A stretch of 64,000 nucleotides of DNA from Chelativorans sp. YIM 93263 (GTDB taxonomy: Bacteria; Pseudomonadota; Alphaproteobacteria; Rhizobiales; Rhizobiaceae), in NCBI RefSeq assembly GCF_028767125.1, contig NZ_JAKCWP010000007.1:1-64000 (forward strand), written 5' to 3'. A model generated the notes under the pieces. That model worked only from the letters and a program-made list of their open reading frames with translations. It did no database searches and was not told where the DNA came from. A program made the position numbers and the translations under genes. Below are positions 55,650 through 64,000 of the stretch, piece after piece; positions within the stretch are counted from its first letter, which is position 1; each line of letters starts with the position of its first letter.

Positions 55650-56552
55650 CTAGTTGAATTGATGCTGAACCGGCGGGATGGTGCTTGAAGGTTGTTGAGT
55701 ACCCCCCGCGGGGTCCTCGCTTGCAATCGAATCACTTTCGCCGCCAAAGCCTGCGGGCGCTTCGTCGAGAAAATGGGCCTGCTCCACCGCATCCCGCACA
55801 ACCTCGGGCAGTTGCTGCGCACCCTTGTCCCGATCTTCGACAGCCAAGGCGTAACCCATCGGTCCGTCCGACCAGTGATGAACAGTCAAGCCGTCTTCCT
55901 CGGCGTGGATCATGGACGCGCTCTCCGCACGTTGATTGAGATGCATGAACAGGTTCACCGTGCTGTCGTCCGCGCGATAGACCAGATGCATCATGTCATG
56001 GCCACCGATCTCGACCCGTTTGCGCTGGGTAAGCTCATATCCGTTGACGCTCAGGTCTGGCAGGGGGACTTCGAGCAAAACACTTCTGGACGGCGAGGAG
56101 ATCAACGTACCGCCGATCGCCTGGGCGGTGCCTGCTCCCATAGCCATCTGAGTTCCCGCGTTGTCTGAATAATGGCCGGCGATCTCCTGCAGCAACTCGC
56201 GAGAGACGGTGACGGCTTCGTCGCCATGCTGACCCGCATACCAGCCAATCCCCGCGGCCAGAGTAGCGGCCGCCAGGCTAGCGGCTATTGATGTCGGCAG
56301 GTTGCGCTGGCGGCGCTCCGGTTCGCGGACCGCGCGCAGCAGCCGCGCCGGCACCGGACGATGCAGTTCCCCGGCATACGCGTCGCGAATGGCCTCGTTA
56401 TCCCGCATGATGTCCTGGACCCGCGCGGCATCAACGGGATTAGCTTCCAGATAGGCCTCCACGGCAGCCTTGCGCGCCGTGTCGTCATCCAGAAGGCCAT
56501 CCGCATAGGCCATCAGATCGATCTCGCAAATATCGTCCAGGGCGCTTGTCAT
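55650..56552 (-). CDS. Anti-sigma factor with membrane segment
   Basis: 300 residues. The short N-terminal cytosolic part (CEIDLMAYADGLLDDDTARK, ANPVDAARVQDIM) matches anti-sigma factors. One membrane segment at about 87-106 (TSIAASLAAATLAAGIGWYA) follows. The periplasmic part includes ELTQRKRVEIGGHDMMHLVY and HHWSDGPMGYALAVEDRDKG, and a Gln/Pro tail. No HxxxCxxC zinc motif. It overlaps the ECF sigma gene by four bases (ATGA), so it most likely holds that sigma factor at the membrane until an envelope signal arrives. Confidence 0.88.
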   Translation of the reverse strand: MTSALDDICEIDLMAYADGLLDDDTARKAAVEAYLEANPVDAARVQDIMRDNEAIRDAYAGELHRPVPARLLRAVREPERRQRNLPTSIAASLAAATLAAGIGWYAGQHGDEAVTVSRELLQEIAGHYSDNAGTQMAMGAGTAQAIGGTLISSPSRSVLLEVPLPDLSVNGYELTQRKRVEIGGHDMMHLVYRADDSTVNLFMHLNQRAESASMIHAEEDGLTVHHWSDGPMGYALAVEDRDKGAQQLPEVVRDAVEQAHFLDEAPAGFGGESDSIASEDPAGGTQQPSSTIPPVQHQFN

Positions 56553-57073
56553 TTTACCATTCTCAACTTGACCGGCTCTTTCGCACTGGGCGTAAATTCT
56601 CGGAACTGGCGCAAGGACTCCCGTGCCCGCGAAAGACGTGAACGAACCGTACCCACGGGTACGCCGACGATTTCGGCAATCTCGTCATAGGGCATACCCT
56701 CCAAAGCGGCGAGGAGGAGCACGGCGCGTTGATCCGTAGGCAATTGCTCGAGCGCCTCGGCAATCTTGAGGTAGTCGACCCGCGCCTCCTGATTGGCCGG
56801 CTGGTTCACCGCATTGTCTATGACCTCGGTGTCCGCCGACACCACATCGGTGCGCATCTTCCTGTGATGATCGATGCTCTGGCGGTAGAGTATGCGAAAC
56901 AGCCAACTGCGTATGCTGCCGCGGCGTTGCCAGAGATGGCGCTTGCGCAGCGCTCGCTCCAGACAATCCTGAACGATCTCGTCGGCCATGTCCCGGTCGC
57001 GGGTCAGAGCGAACGCGTAGCGGCGCAGATGCGGTATTTGTCGTTCGATCATCCATTTCAATTCGTCGGACAT
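56549..57073 (-). CDS. ECF-type RNA polymerase sigma factor
   Basis: 174 residues. Sigma region 2 at about 10-75 (LRRYAFALTRDRDMADEIVQ, DCLERALRKRHLW, SWLFRILYRQSIDHHRK) and region 4 at about 105-160 (LEQLPTDQRAVLLLAALEGM, PYDEIAEIVGVPVGTVRSRL). No regions 1 or 3, as for group 4. Co-translated with its anti-sigma factor. A GGAAC-N17-CGTC element lies upstream in the right orientation, and a second faces the DUF4168 gene, suggesting autoregulation and a local target. Confidence 0.95.
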   Translation of the reverse strand: MSDELKWMIERQIPHLRRYAFALTRDRDMADEIVQDCLERALRKRHLWQRRGSIRSWLFRILYRQSIDHHRKMRTDVVSADTEVIDNAVNQPANQEARVDYLKIAEALEQLPTDQRAVLLLAALEGMPYDEIAEIVGVPVGTVRSRLSRARESLRQFREFTPSAKEPVKLRMVK

Positions 57074-57121
57074 GCCGCTCCCACGCTTTGGCGCATCTAT
57101 TTTCCCGCCGGGTACAAGAAG

Positions 57122-57147
57122 GACGGGACTTGTTTGTGATCAGTTCC
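57122..57147 (-). promoter_or_regulatory. Candidate ECF promoter driving the sigma/anti-sigma operon
   Basis: On the minus strand GGAAC (57143-57147) is followed after 17 bases by CGTC (57122-57125), 48 bases before the sigma factor start. Matches the GGAAC...CGT(T/C) type used by many ECF sigmas. The same spacing and -10 appear in the divergent element. Confidence 0.55.
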
Positions 57148-57184
57148 AAGAAAACTGCAGGAGCAGTGAAATCCCTCTGCGGAC

Positions 57185-57210
57185 GGAACTCATTCCTCTG
57201 CCGGTCCGTC
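57185..57210 (+). promoter_or_regulatory. Candidate ECF promoter driving the DUF4168 gene
   Basis: GGAAC (57185-57189), 17-base spacer, CGTC (57207-57210), about 80 bases before the DUF4168 start. Same arrangement as the divergent element, so both are likely used by the neighbouring ECF sigma factor. Confidence 0.55.
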
Positions 57211-57291
57211 CTTCCAACAGGGCCTGGACTCAGACCCCGGTTGAGCGACCTCCATCGCCTTCCGCCGACTTATTCAAAGGAGAATGATCTT

Positions 57292-57696
57292 ATGGAACTT
57301 CGCTTGAAGACACTCGCAACCGCCGCCGCTTCGAGCTTCTGCCTGGCACTCGCCTCCGGAGTTGTCCCGGCTCATGCTCAGGAAACACAGCAACAACAAC
57401 AGCAGCCTCAGCAGCAGCAAGTCCCGGGAGCCGAGGTGGATGACGCCACCTTGCAGGCTTTCGCCGAAGCCTCGCTCGAGGTGGAAGAGGTGATCGCTGA
57501 GTGGACACCGCGCATCGAGGAAGCCGGCGAGGGCGAACAGGCGAATGAGCTGCGCGCCACCGCGAACCAGGAGATTGCGGAAGCCGTGCGCTCCAACGGC
57601 ATTGAGATCGAGACCTACAACCAGATCTATCAACTGGCCCAGGCAGATCCACAGGTTGCCAACCAGATCCAGCGCTATCGTCAGGGATCGCAGTAA
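57292..57696 (+). CDS. DUF4168 domain secreted protein
   Basis: 134 residues from ATG 57292 with AAAGGAG ten bases upstream. Signal peptide (AAASSFCLALASGVVPAHAQ), a glutamine-rich stretch (ETQQQQQQPQQQQVPG), then the DUF4168 helical domain: DDATLQAFAEASLEVEEVIA, ANQEIAEAVRSNGIEIETYN and QIYQLAQADPQVANQIQR. Probably periplasmic; family members appear in stress responses. Placed divergently from an ECF sigma/anti-sigma pair with a matching promoter, so it is likely part of that regulon. Confidence 0.85.
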   Translation: MELRLKTLATAAASSFCLALASGVVPAHAQETQQQQQQPQQQQVPGAEVDDATLQAFAEASLEVEEVIAEWTPRIEEAGEGEQANELRATANQEIAEAVRSNGIEIETYNQIYQLAQADPQVANQIQRYRQGSQ

Positions 57697-57705
57697 GTCT
57701 GCGAT

Positions 57706-57730
57706 TGGCCACCGGGATTCCCGGTGGCCA
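57706..57730. terminator. Strong hairpin between convergent genes
   Basis: TGGCCACCGGG (57706-57716) and CCCGGTGGCCA (57720-57730) form a perfect 11-bp stem with a 3-base loop between the DUF4168 stop and the PaiB-like stop. There is no T-run on either side, so termination may be weak or Rho-assisted. Confidence 0.5.
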
Positions 57731-57736
57731 CTTCGA

Positions 57737-58384
57737 TTAGGCTTCCCTGCGGGCTTCCAGTTCGCGCATGATTTCAGCCACCGCCTGGTCGCCGGCACGC
57801 GGTGAAGCGGCAAGGCCTTCACGGGTGCCGATCCGGTCGCCTTCCGAGCGGTGCTGGGCCATTTTCCAGCTTCCCTCGACCTTTTCGACTGTCAGACGCA
57901 GCCCGATGATAGCGCGCGAGAGCTTGCCGATGAAGTCTCCGGGCGCATCCGAAACGGACCAGGGCTGCTCGCGATAGCCCTCATTTGCATCTGTCAGATC
58001 GTTCAGGTGCTGAAGAAGCCATGTGCCGTCCTCGATGATTTCGAGCGGCCCATGGGCGTGAACGGCGATGTAGTTCCAGGTCGGCACGACCTTACCGTGG
58101 ATTTGCTTCGTTTCATACCAGGACGGCGAGACATAGGCCTGTGGTCCCTGGAAGATGGCGAGCGAGGGCAGCGGGCCGGAAGCAAGAGCGGCGCCGTGCG
58201 GGTTCGGCCGCGCGAAATGTGCCTCCAGGGTCCATACCCCATCCTGCTCCTTCAGCACCATAGGGGCATGGGTTGCGTGGTACGTCCCGGGTGTGGCCGT
58301 GACGAGAACGGCGAGTTGAATATCGCGGATTGCCTTGGAAAGAACCTCGGGGCGTTCTTCGCGAAACTGGGTCGGTGTGTACAT
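57737..58384 (-). CDS. PaiB-like FMN-binding protein
   Basis: 215 residues. Starts MYTPTQFREERPEVLSKAIR, the family signature, followed by GTYHATHAPMVLKEQDG, the flavin-site region ARPNPHGAALASGP, VSPSWYETKQIHGKVVPTWN and YIAVHAHGPLEIIED. Split-barrel flavin-binding fold, known from Bacillus PaiB (annotated there as a negative regulator of sporulation and proteases). In proteobacteria it is more likely a small FMN or haem-linked enzyme. It lies eight bases downstream of fumC and may be co-transcribed. Confidence 0.9.
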   Translation of the reverse strand: MYTPTQFREERPEVLSKAIRDIQLAVLVTATPGTYHATHAPMVLKEQDGVWTLEAHFARPNPHGAALASGPLPSLAIFQGPQAYVSPSWYETKQIHGKVVPTWNYIAVHAHGPLEIIEDGTWLLQHLNDLTDANEGYREQPWSVSDAPGDFIGKLSRAIIGLRLTVEKVEGSWKMAQHRSEGDRIGTREGLAASPRAGDQAVAEIMRELEARREA

Positions 58385-58392
58385 GGGATATC

Positions 58393-59784
<1,392 letters not shown>

Positions 59785-59897
59785 ATTATCTCGCTCCGTT
59801 TTCTGGGTCGGCACAGCAGCCTGTTAATGGCGCGATCCGAAATGCAATGCAACGGGGGTGCGGTTGCAGCCCTCCAGACGACTTTTCGGTCAAGCTC

Positions 59898-61856
59898 TCA
59901 GGTCTTCAACTCCGGCAGGTCGCGATAAAGCTCCAGCGCCTCGGGATTGGCAAGCGCCTCCTTGTTCTTCACCTCCCGGCCATGCACCACGTCACGGACG
60001 GCCAACTCAGTGATCTTGCCCGATTTGGTGCGCGGGATGTCCTCCACAGCTACGATCTTCGCCGGGATATGGCGCGGGCTGGCGCCGGTCTTGATCCGCT
60101 CGCGGATCTTCCTGCCCAAATCATCGTCCAGAAAAACGCCCTCCGTCAGCCGGACGAAGAGCACCACGCGCACATCGCCGTCCCATTCCTGCCCGATGCA
60201 GATCGCCTCGAGCACCTCGGGAAACTGCTCGACCTGATTGTATATCTCCGCCGTACCGATGCGTACGCCACCGGGGTTCAACGTGGCGTCCGAGCGGCCG
60301 TGAATCACGATTCCACCGTGTGGCGTCCATTCGGCGAAATCGCCATGGCACCAGACATTCTCGAAACGCTCGAAATAGGCCGCATGGTATTTCTCACCGG
60401 ATGGATCGTTCCAGAAGCCATTGGGCATTGCGGGGAAGGCACGCGTGCAGACGAGTTCGCCCTTGCCGCTCTTCAACGGCCGCCCGTCCTCGTCCCATAC
60501 GTCGACCGCCATGCCGAGCCCCGGCGCCTGGATTTCTCCCACCCAGACCGGCAGTGTCGGTACGCCCAGTACGAAGCATGAGACGATGTCCGTGCCGCCG
60601 GAGATCGAGGCGAGATGAACGTCGTCCTTGATAGCGCGATAGATGAACTCGAAGCTTTCCGGCGCGAGCGGAGAGCCGGTGGAGAATATGGCGCGAAGAC
60701 TGCTCAGATCATGCGTCTTCGCCGGTTCGAGGCCTGCCTTGCGAACGGCATCGATGAATTTCGCCGATGTCCCGAAAGCGGTCATCTTTTCCTTCTCGGC
60801 GAAATCGAACAGGACATTGCCGTCCGGATGGAACGGCGATCCATCGTAAAGAAGCAGGGTTGCCCCGACAGCGAGCCCGGAGACAAGCCAATTCCACATC
60901 ATCCATCCGCAGGTGGTGAAGTAGAACAGACGGTCGCCGTTCCTGACGCCGGCATGCAGGCGATGCTCCTTCACATGTTGCAGGAGCGTGCCGCCGGCCG
61001 AATGCACGATGCATTTGGGAATGCCGGTCGTTCCCGAGGAGAACAGGATGTAGAGTGGATGCGCAAATGGCAGACGCTCGAAAGTCAGCTCCGCGGGAGC
61101 ATAATCCGCCAGCGCCGTTTCGAACGATACGGCTTTCCCGATCCCCTCCGCCACCGTCCCTGCCGTGCCGAGATAATCGACGATGAGCGCTTTCCTCACG
61201 CTCGGCAGGGCCGAAAGGACCTCCTTTGTTTTCTCGCCCACCTCGAAGCGCTTGCCCCCGTACCAGTATCCATCCGGCGCGATGAAGAGGACCGGCTCGA
61301 TCTGGCCGAAGCGGTCGAGTACGCCACGAACACCGAAATCGGGAGAGCAGGAGGACCAGATCGCACCAAGAGAAGCTGCCGCGAGCATCCCGGCGACCGT
61401 TTCCGGCATGTTCGGCATCATGGCCGCGACACGGTCTCCGGGCTTTACCCCCTCGTCTCTGAAAAGCTGTTGAAGGCGTGAGACGAGACCGCGCAGATCA
61501 TCCCATGAGAGACGGCGCTCGACCTTGTCCTCACCGCGAAAGATGATCGCATCGTCCGTACCTCTCTTCCCGAGCAGGTTTTCGGCGAAATTGAGTTTCG
61601 CGTCCGGAAAAAAAGCGGCACCCGGCATCCGGTCACCGTTTTCCAGAACGCGCTCGCCCGCTTCGCCAATCACATCGCAGAAGTCCCAGACGAGGCGCCA
61701 AAAAGCTTCGCGATCATCGATCGACCAGCGATGCAAGGCCGCGAAATCATTGAGCGGCTGGTCCGAGCGATTGGCTGCCTCCTGTGTGAAGGCCGTTATC
61801 GCCGCCTGCCGAACCTGCTCCTGTGACGGAGTCCAAAGCGGCTTTTCTCTCTGCAT
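59898..61856 (-). CDS. Acetoacetate-CoA ligase
   Basis: 652 residues from ATG 61856 with GGAGG eight bases upstream; the longer open frame to 61967 lacks support. Adenylate-forming enzyme that makes acetoacetyl-CoA for ketone-body or PHB-derived carbon use. N-terminal DUF3448-like cap ([17 protein letters not shown]), P-loop [21 protein letters not shown]-site [39 protein letters not shown] and Lys motif [19 protein letters not shown]. Length and GFWNDP match acetoacetyl-CoA synthetases more than acetyl-CoA synthetases. Confidence 0.93.
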   Translation of the reverse strand: MQREKPLWTPSQEQVRQAAITAFTQEAANRSDQPLNDFAALHRWSIDDREAFWRLVWDFCDVIGEAGERVLENGDRMPGAAFFPDAKLNFAENLLGKRGTDDAIIFRGEDKVERRLSWDDLRGLVSRLQQLFRDEGVKPGDRVAAMMPNMPETVAGMLAAASLGAIWSSCSPDFGVRGVLDRFGQIEPVLFIAPDGYWYGGKRFEVGEKTKEVLSALPSVRKALIVDYLGTAGTVAEGIGKAVSFETALADYAPAELTFERLPFAHPLYILFSSGTTGIPKCIVHSAGGTLLQHVKEHRLHAGVRNGDRLFYFTTCGWMMWNWLVSGLAVGATLLLYDGSPFHPDGNVLFDFAEKEKMTAFGTSAKFIDAVRKAGLEPAKTHDLSSLRAIFSTGSPLAPESFEFIYRAIKDDVHLASISGGTDIVSCFVLGVPTLPVWVGEIQAPGLGMAVDVWDEDGRPLKSGKGELVCTRAFPAMPNGFWNDPSGEKYHAAYFERFENVWCHGDFAEWTPHGGIVIHGRSDATLNPGGVRIGTAEIYNQVEQFPEVLEAICIGQEWDGDVRVVLFVRLTEGVFLDDDLGRKIRERIKTGASPRHIPAKIVAVEDIPRTKSGKITELAVRDVVHGREVKNKEALANPEALELYRDLPELKT

Positions 61857-62023
61857 GACTATCCTCCGCAATTTTGCGCCGGTTATGCCTATGCTATGGG
61901 TAGGGAGCAAGGTTTCGGTACAAACTTGATGCGCGGCCGACCGCAGAGCTTGAAATGAAGGGCGCATCGGTTAAACCGCAGCGGGGATACCTTGGATAGG
62001 CACCCGGCTGGATTGTGAGGGCA

Positions 62024-63850
62024 ATGCCGATCTCTTGGGCAAGAAGAAGCGCTTGGATTGCCGGCGCACTGCTGATTCTGACCGTGCTCGTCGTCGTCGG
62101 ATTGCCTTGGCTCGCCTCGACCCAGATCGTTCGCGACCGAATCGCCCAACAGATGAGCGCCTGGAGCGGATACCGCGTCGAACTGGACCAGACCGCGGAA
62201 ATCCAAGTGTGGCCGACCTTTCGGGCGGTTCTCAAGGGCGTCACCCTTTCCGACTGGGATCGGGAGAATCCCTATCCGGTTCTCCAGACCGAGCGCATGG
62301 AAATCGATCTGTCCGCCCTCGCCGCGCTGCGGGGCAAAATCATTTTCACCGAGATGGAGCTTACACGCCCGGTCTTGCGGCTGACCGAACAGGATGAAAC
62401 GCTCGGTCTGCCGACGCCTCACAGCTGGGGCAGGCTGGCGCGTTCGGTAGCAACCGCAAGAGCGGTGGTGGAAGCCTCGCCCAGCGAACCGGACACCACT
62501 GCACTACCACGCCACAAGCTGGGTAAAATCATCTTCAGGCACGGCCGTGTCGTCACGGGCACAGACGAGAACCAGCAAGAAATCATTACCAGCCTGACCG
62601 GCACGTTCAACTGGCCCGCCCTCAACCGGCCGGCCTCCCTCACCGCCGAAGGCATCTGGCGCGGAGAAAGCGCGTCGCTGTCAGTCTCCAGCTCCCAACC
62701 GCTCATCCTGTTCGGCGGCGGCAATGCACCGCTTGAACTCGCACTGGAAGCGGCCCCGGCGAGCGCCTCGTATAACGGCAGTGCGAGTTTTTCCGCCGAG
62801 GGATTCGTTGACGGGCAGTTGAGCCTTTCATCGCCCGCTCTCGATCGCCTATCCGAGTGGATCGGGCTAGGAAGGGTGCCGATTACCCGGATCGGACCGG
62901 CGCGTATTGCAGCTCATTTGTCGGGCAGCAGCAGTCGGCTGAAGCTCGAGGACGCGACGCTCGCACTGGATAACAGCACGGGCACCGGTCTGTTGGATAT
63001 AAGCCTTACCGGCGGGCGACCGAGCCTTGTCGGGACGCTTGCCTTCGACACCCTCGACCTGAAATCCCTCGTGGACACGTTCAACCCCCTGCCCTCCACC
63101 CGCCCGAGCCCGATCCCGCAGGAGTTTGACTACGATCTGCGTTTTTCCGCCGAGACCGCCGATTTCGGCCAGATCAGATTGAGCAATATCGCCGCTGCGA
63201 CCAGAACCAAAAACGGTTTAACCACCTTCGATATTTCCGACGCTACGGTCTTCGGCGGGAACTTTCAGCTTGGGATGCGCACCGAACAGACCAGCCGCCG
63301 AGCCGCGATGGAAATCCGCATGCAAGGGGAAGGCATCCAGATGGGCCAACTGGCAGATACCCTTGAACGGCAAAGGCTGATACCGCGGGCACCTGCCAAC
63401 TTTTCCGTCGTCCTGACCGGTACCGGGGATGATATGGAAAGCGCCATGAAAACAGTCAACGGAAATGTATCACTGGATATCGGGGCAGGCAGCATACCCG
63501 GGCTCGACCTCGACGCGTTTCTGCGGCTCGCCGAGGAGGGCGATTTCTTTCCTATGGCAGCGCTCGGCGAGGGTAGCCTGACGTTTGAGCGGGCAAACGT
63601 GAAAGCTACGCTGCAGGACGGTGTGGCGGATATCCAGAGTGCGGAAGCCGCATCCGGAGATCATCGCATTTCGCTCAATGGCCTGGTTTCACTTACCAGC
63701 CGCGGTCTGGCGCTCTATGGAACACTTGCCGACGCGGAAAACGGATCACAGGTGGACACGCCACTGACGTTTTTCATCGGTGGCTCATGGGCCGCACCAT
63801 TCATCGCGTCCTTCCACCCAGCCGGGACCGGCACTGTCGATAGTGAGTAG
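62024..63850 (+). CDS. AsmA-family envelope protein
   Basis: 608 residues from ATG 62024; GTG at 62015 is an alternative start. One N-terminal membrane anchor (SAWIAGALLILTVLVVVGLP, about 10-30), then a long beta-rich periplasmic region. The family start RDRIAQQMSAWSGYRVELDQ and KGVTLSDW, and the C-terminal LTGTGDDMESAMKTVNGNVS, IGAGSIPGLDLDAFLRL are the AsmA hallmarks. Known of the family: bridge-like proteins that move phospholipid or affect outer-membrane assembly. Divergent from the acetoacetyl-CoA ligase gene. Confidence 0.9.
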   Translation: MPISWARRSAWIAGALLILTVLVVVGLPWLASTQIVRDRIAQQMSAWSGYRVELDQTAEIQVWPTFRAVLKGVTLSDWDRENPYPVLQTERMEIDLSALAALRGKIIFTEMELTRPVLRLTEQDETLGLPTPHSWGRLARSVATARAVVEASPSEPDTTALPRHKLGKIIFRHGRVVTGTDENQQEIITSLTGTFNWPALNRPASLTAEGIWRGESASLSVSSSQPLILFGGGNAPLELALEAAPASASYNGSASFSAEGFVDGQLSLSSPALDRLSEWIGLGRVPITRIGPARIAAHLSGSSSRLKLEDATLALDNSTGTGLLDISLTGGRPSLVGTLAFDTLDLKSLVDTFNPLPSTRPSPIPQEFDYDLRFSAETADFGQIRLSNIAAATRTKNGLTTFDISDATVFGGNFQLGMRTEQTSRRAAMEIRMQGEGIQMGQLADTLERQRLIPRAPANFSVVLTGTGDDMESAMKTVNGNVSLDIGAGSIPGLDLDAFLRLAEEGDFFPMAALGEGSLTFERANVKATLQDGVADIQSAEAASGDHRISLNGLVSLTSRGLALYGTLADAENGSQVDTPLTFFIGGSWAAPFIASFHPAGTGTVDSE

Positions 63851-63859
63851 CGACTTAGC

Positions 63860-64000
63860 CTATGGAGTTGCTTCCTCACGCCGCCGCAACACCTCCCGCC
63901 TCTTGTTGACGAGGGAGGTGATTATAACACCGATCGCCACGATACCGATCAGGATGGTGCAGACGGCGTTGATCTCCGGAGTCACGCCCAGCCTTACCTG
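63860..64000 (-). CDS. ABC transporter permease C-terminus (PotC-like), partial
   Basis: The last 46 codons of a gene that enters from the right edge, stop TAG at 63860-63862. RLGVTPEINAVCTILIGIVA is followed by a hydrophobic segment and the basic end NKRREVLRRREEATP, the usual last membrane helix and tail of spermidine/putrescine-type (PotC) permeases. The solute cannot be told from this piece. Confidence 0.7.
   Translation of the reverse strand, partial: QVRLGVTPEINAVCTILIGIVAIGVIITSLVNKRREVLRRREEATP

Overview
The window looks like a chromosomal segment of an alphaproteobacterium of the order Hyphomicrobiales (Rhizobiales). The evidence is the conserved block murA - DUF2948 - hisD - UPF0262 - low-molecular-weight phosphatase - infA - maf - yacG (10.5-15.9 kb), a BA14K-family protein, DUF1127, DUF4168 and UPF0262 genes, and GC-rich codon use. 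No rRNA, CRISPR array or replication origin is visible. The tRNA genes are tRNA-Thr(GGT) and tRNA-Arg(ACG), both on the minus strand.

Layout. 1-3 kb: the 5' part of an autotransporter that runs off the left edge, a BA14K-like membrane protein and a small DUF6074-like protein. 3159-10066: a compact AT-rich genomic island inserted in the 3' end of tRNA-Thr. It is bounded by a 64-bp direct repeat and has its own tyrosine integrase. Its cargo is a TIR-domain/P-loop NTPase protein (a probable anti-phage or abortive-infection effector), a secreted protein of unknown function, and a broken gene whose C-terminal part resembles the palm of single-subunit (family A / T7-like) polymerases. 10.2-21.2 kb: housekeeping genes (murA...yacG), a Ser/Asp-rich lipoprotein, a DUF1127/LysR divergent pair, xseA and a glycosyltransferase. 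21.2-28.7 kb: a sugar-acid catabolic locus with a tripartite TRAP transporter (dctP-dctQ-dctM), a zinc polyol/aldonate 5-dehydrogenase, a GntR/FCD regulator, and divergently uxuA-uxuB. These could take an imported aldonate or uronate through fructuronate and mannonate to 2-keto-3-deoxygluconate.

28.7-50.3 kb: a degenerate accessory zone that ends at the 3' side of tRNA-Arg. It holds a frameshifted AraC regulator, glyoxalase-family genes, and a 1.9-kilo-residue modular autotransporter cut in two by one in-frame TAA. It also holds a transposase remnant, a truncated efflux adaptor beside an intact two-component system, a DUF3313 lipoprotein, two TetR-controlled oxidoreductase clusters, and fragments of SDR, LacI, inositol-phosphatase, methyltransferase and F420-type oxidoreductase genes.

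50.5-64 kb: core-like genes again. These are an orphan histidine kinase, a MerA-like flavoprotein next to a TVP38/VTT protein and DoxX, small EF-hand and lipoprotein genes, and an ECF sigma/anti-sigma pair facing a DUF4168 gene. Both sides of that last intergenic region carry a matching GGAAC-N17-CGTC promoter-like motif. The block ends with a PaiB-like protein, fumC, acetoacetyl-CoA ligase, AsmA and the C-terminus of an ABC permease at the right edge.

All functional calls rest on reading motifs, lengths and gene order by eye. No database search was run.
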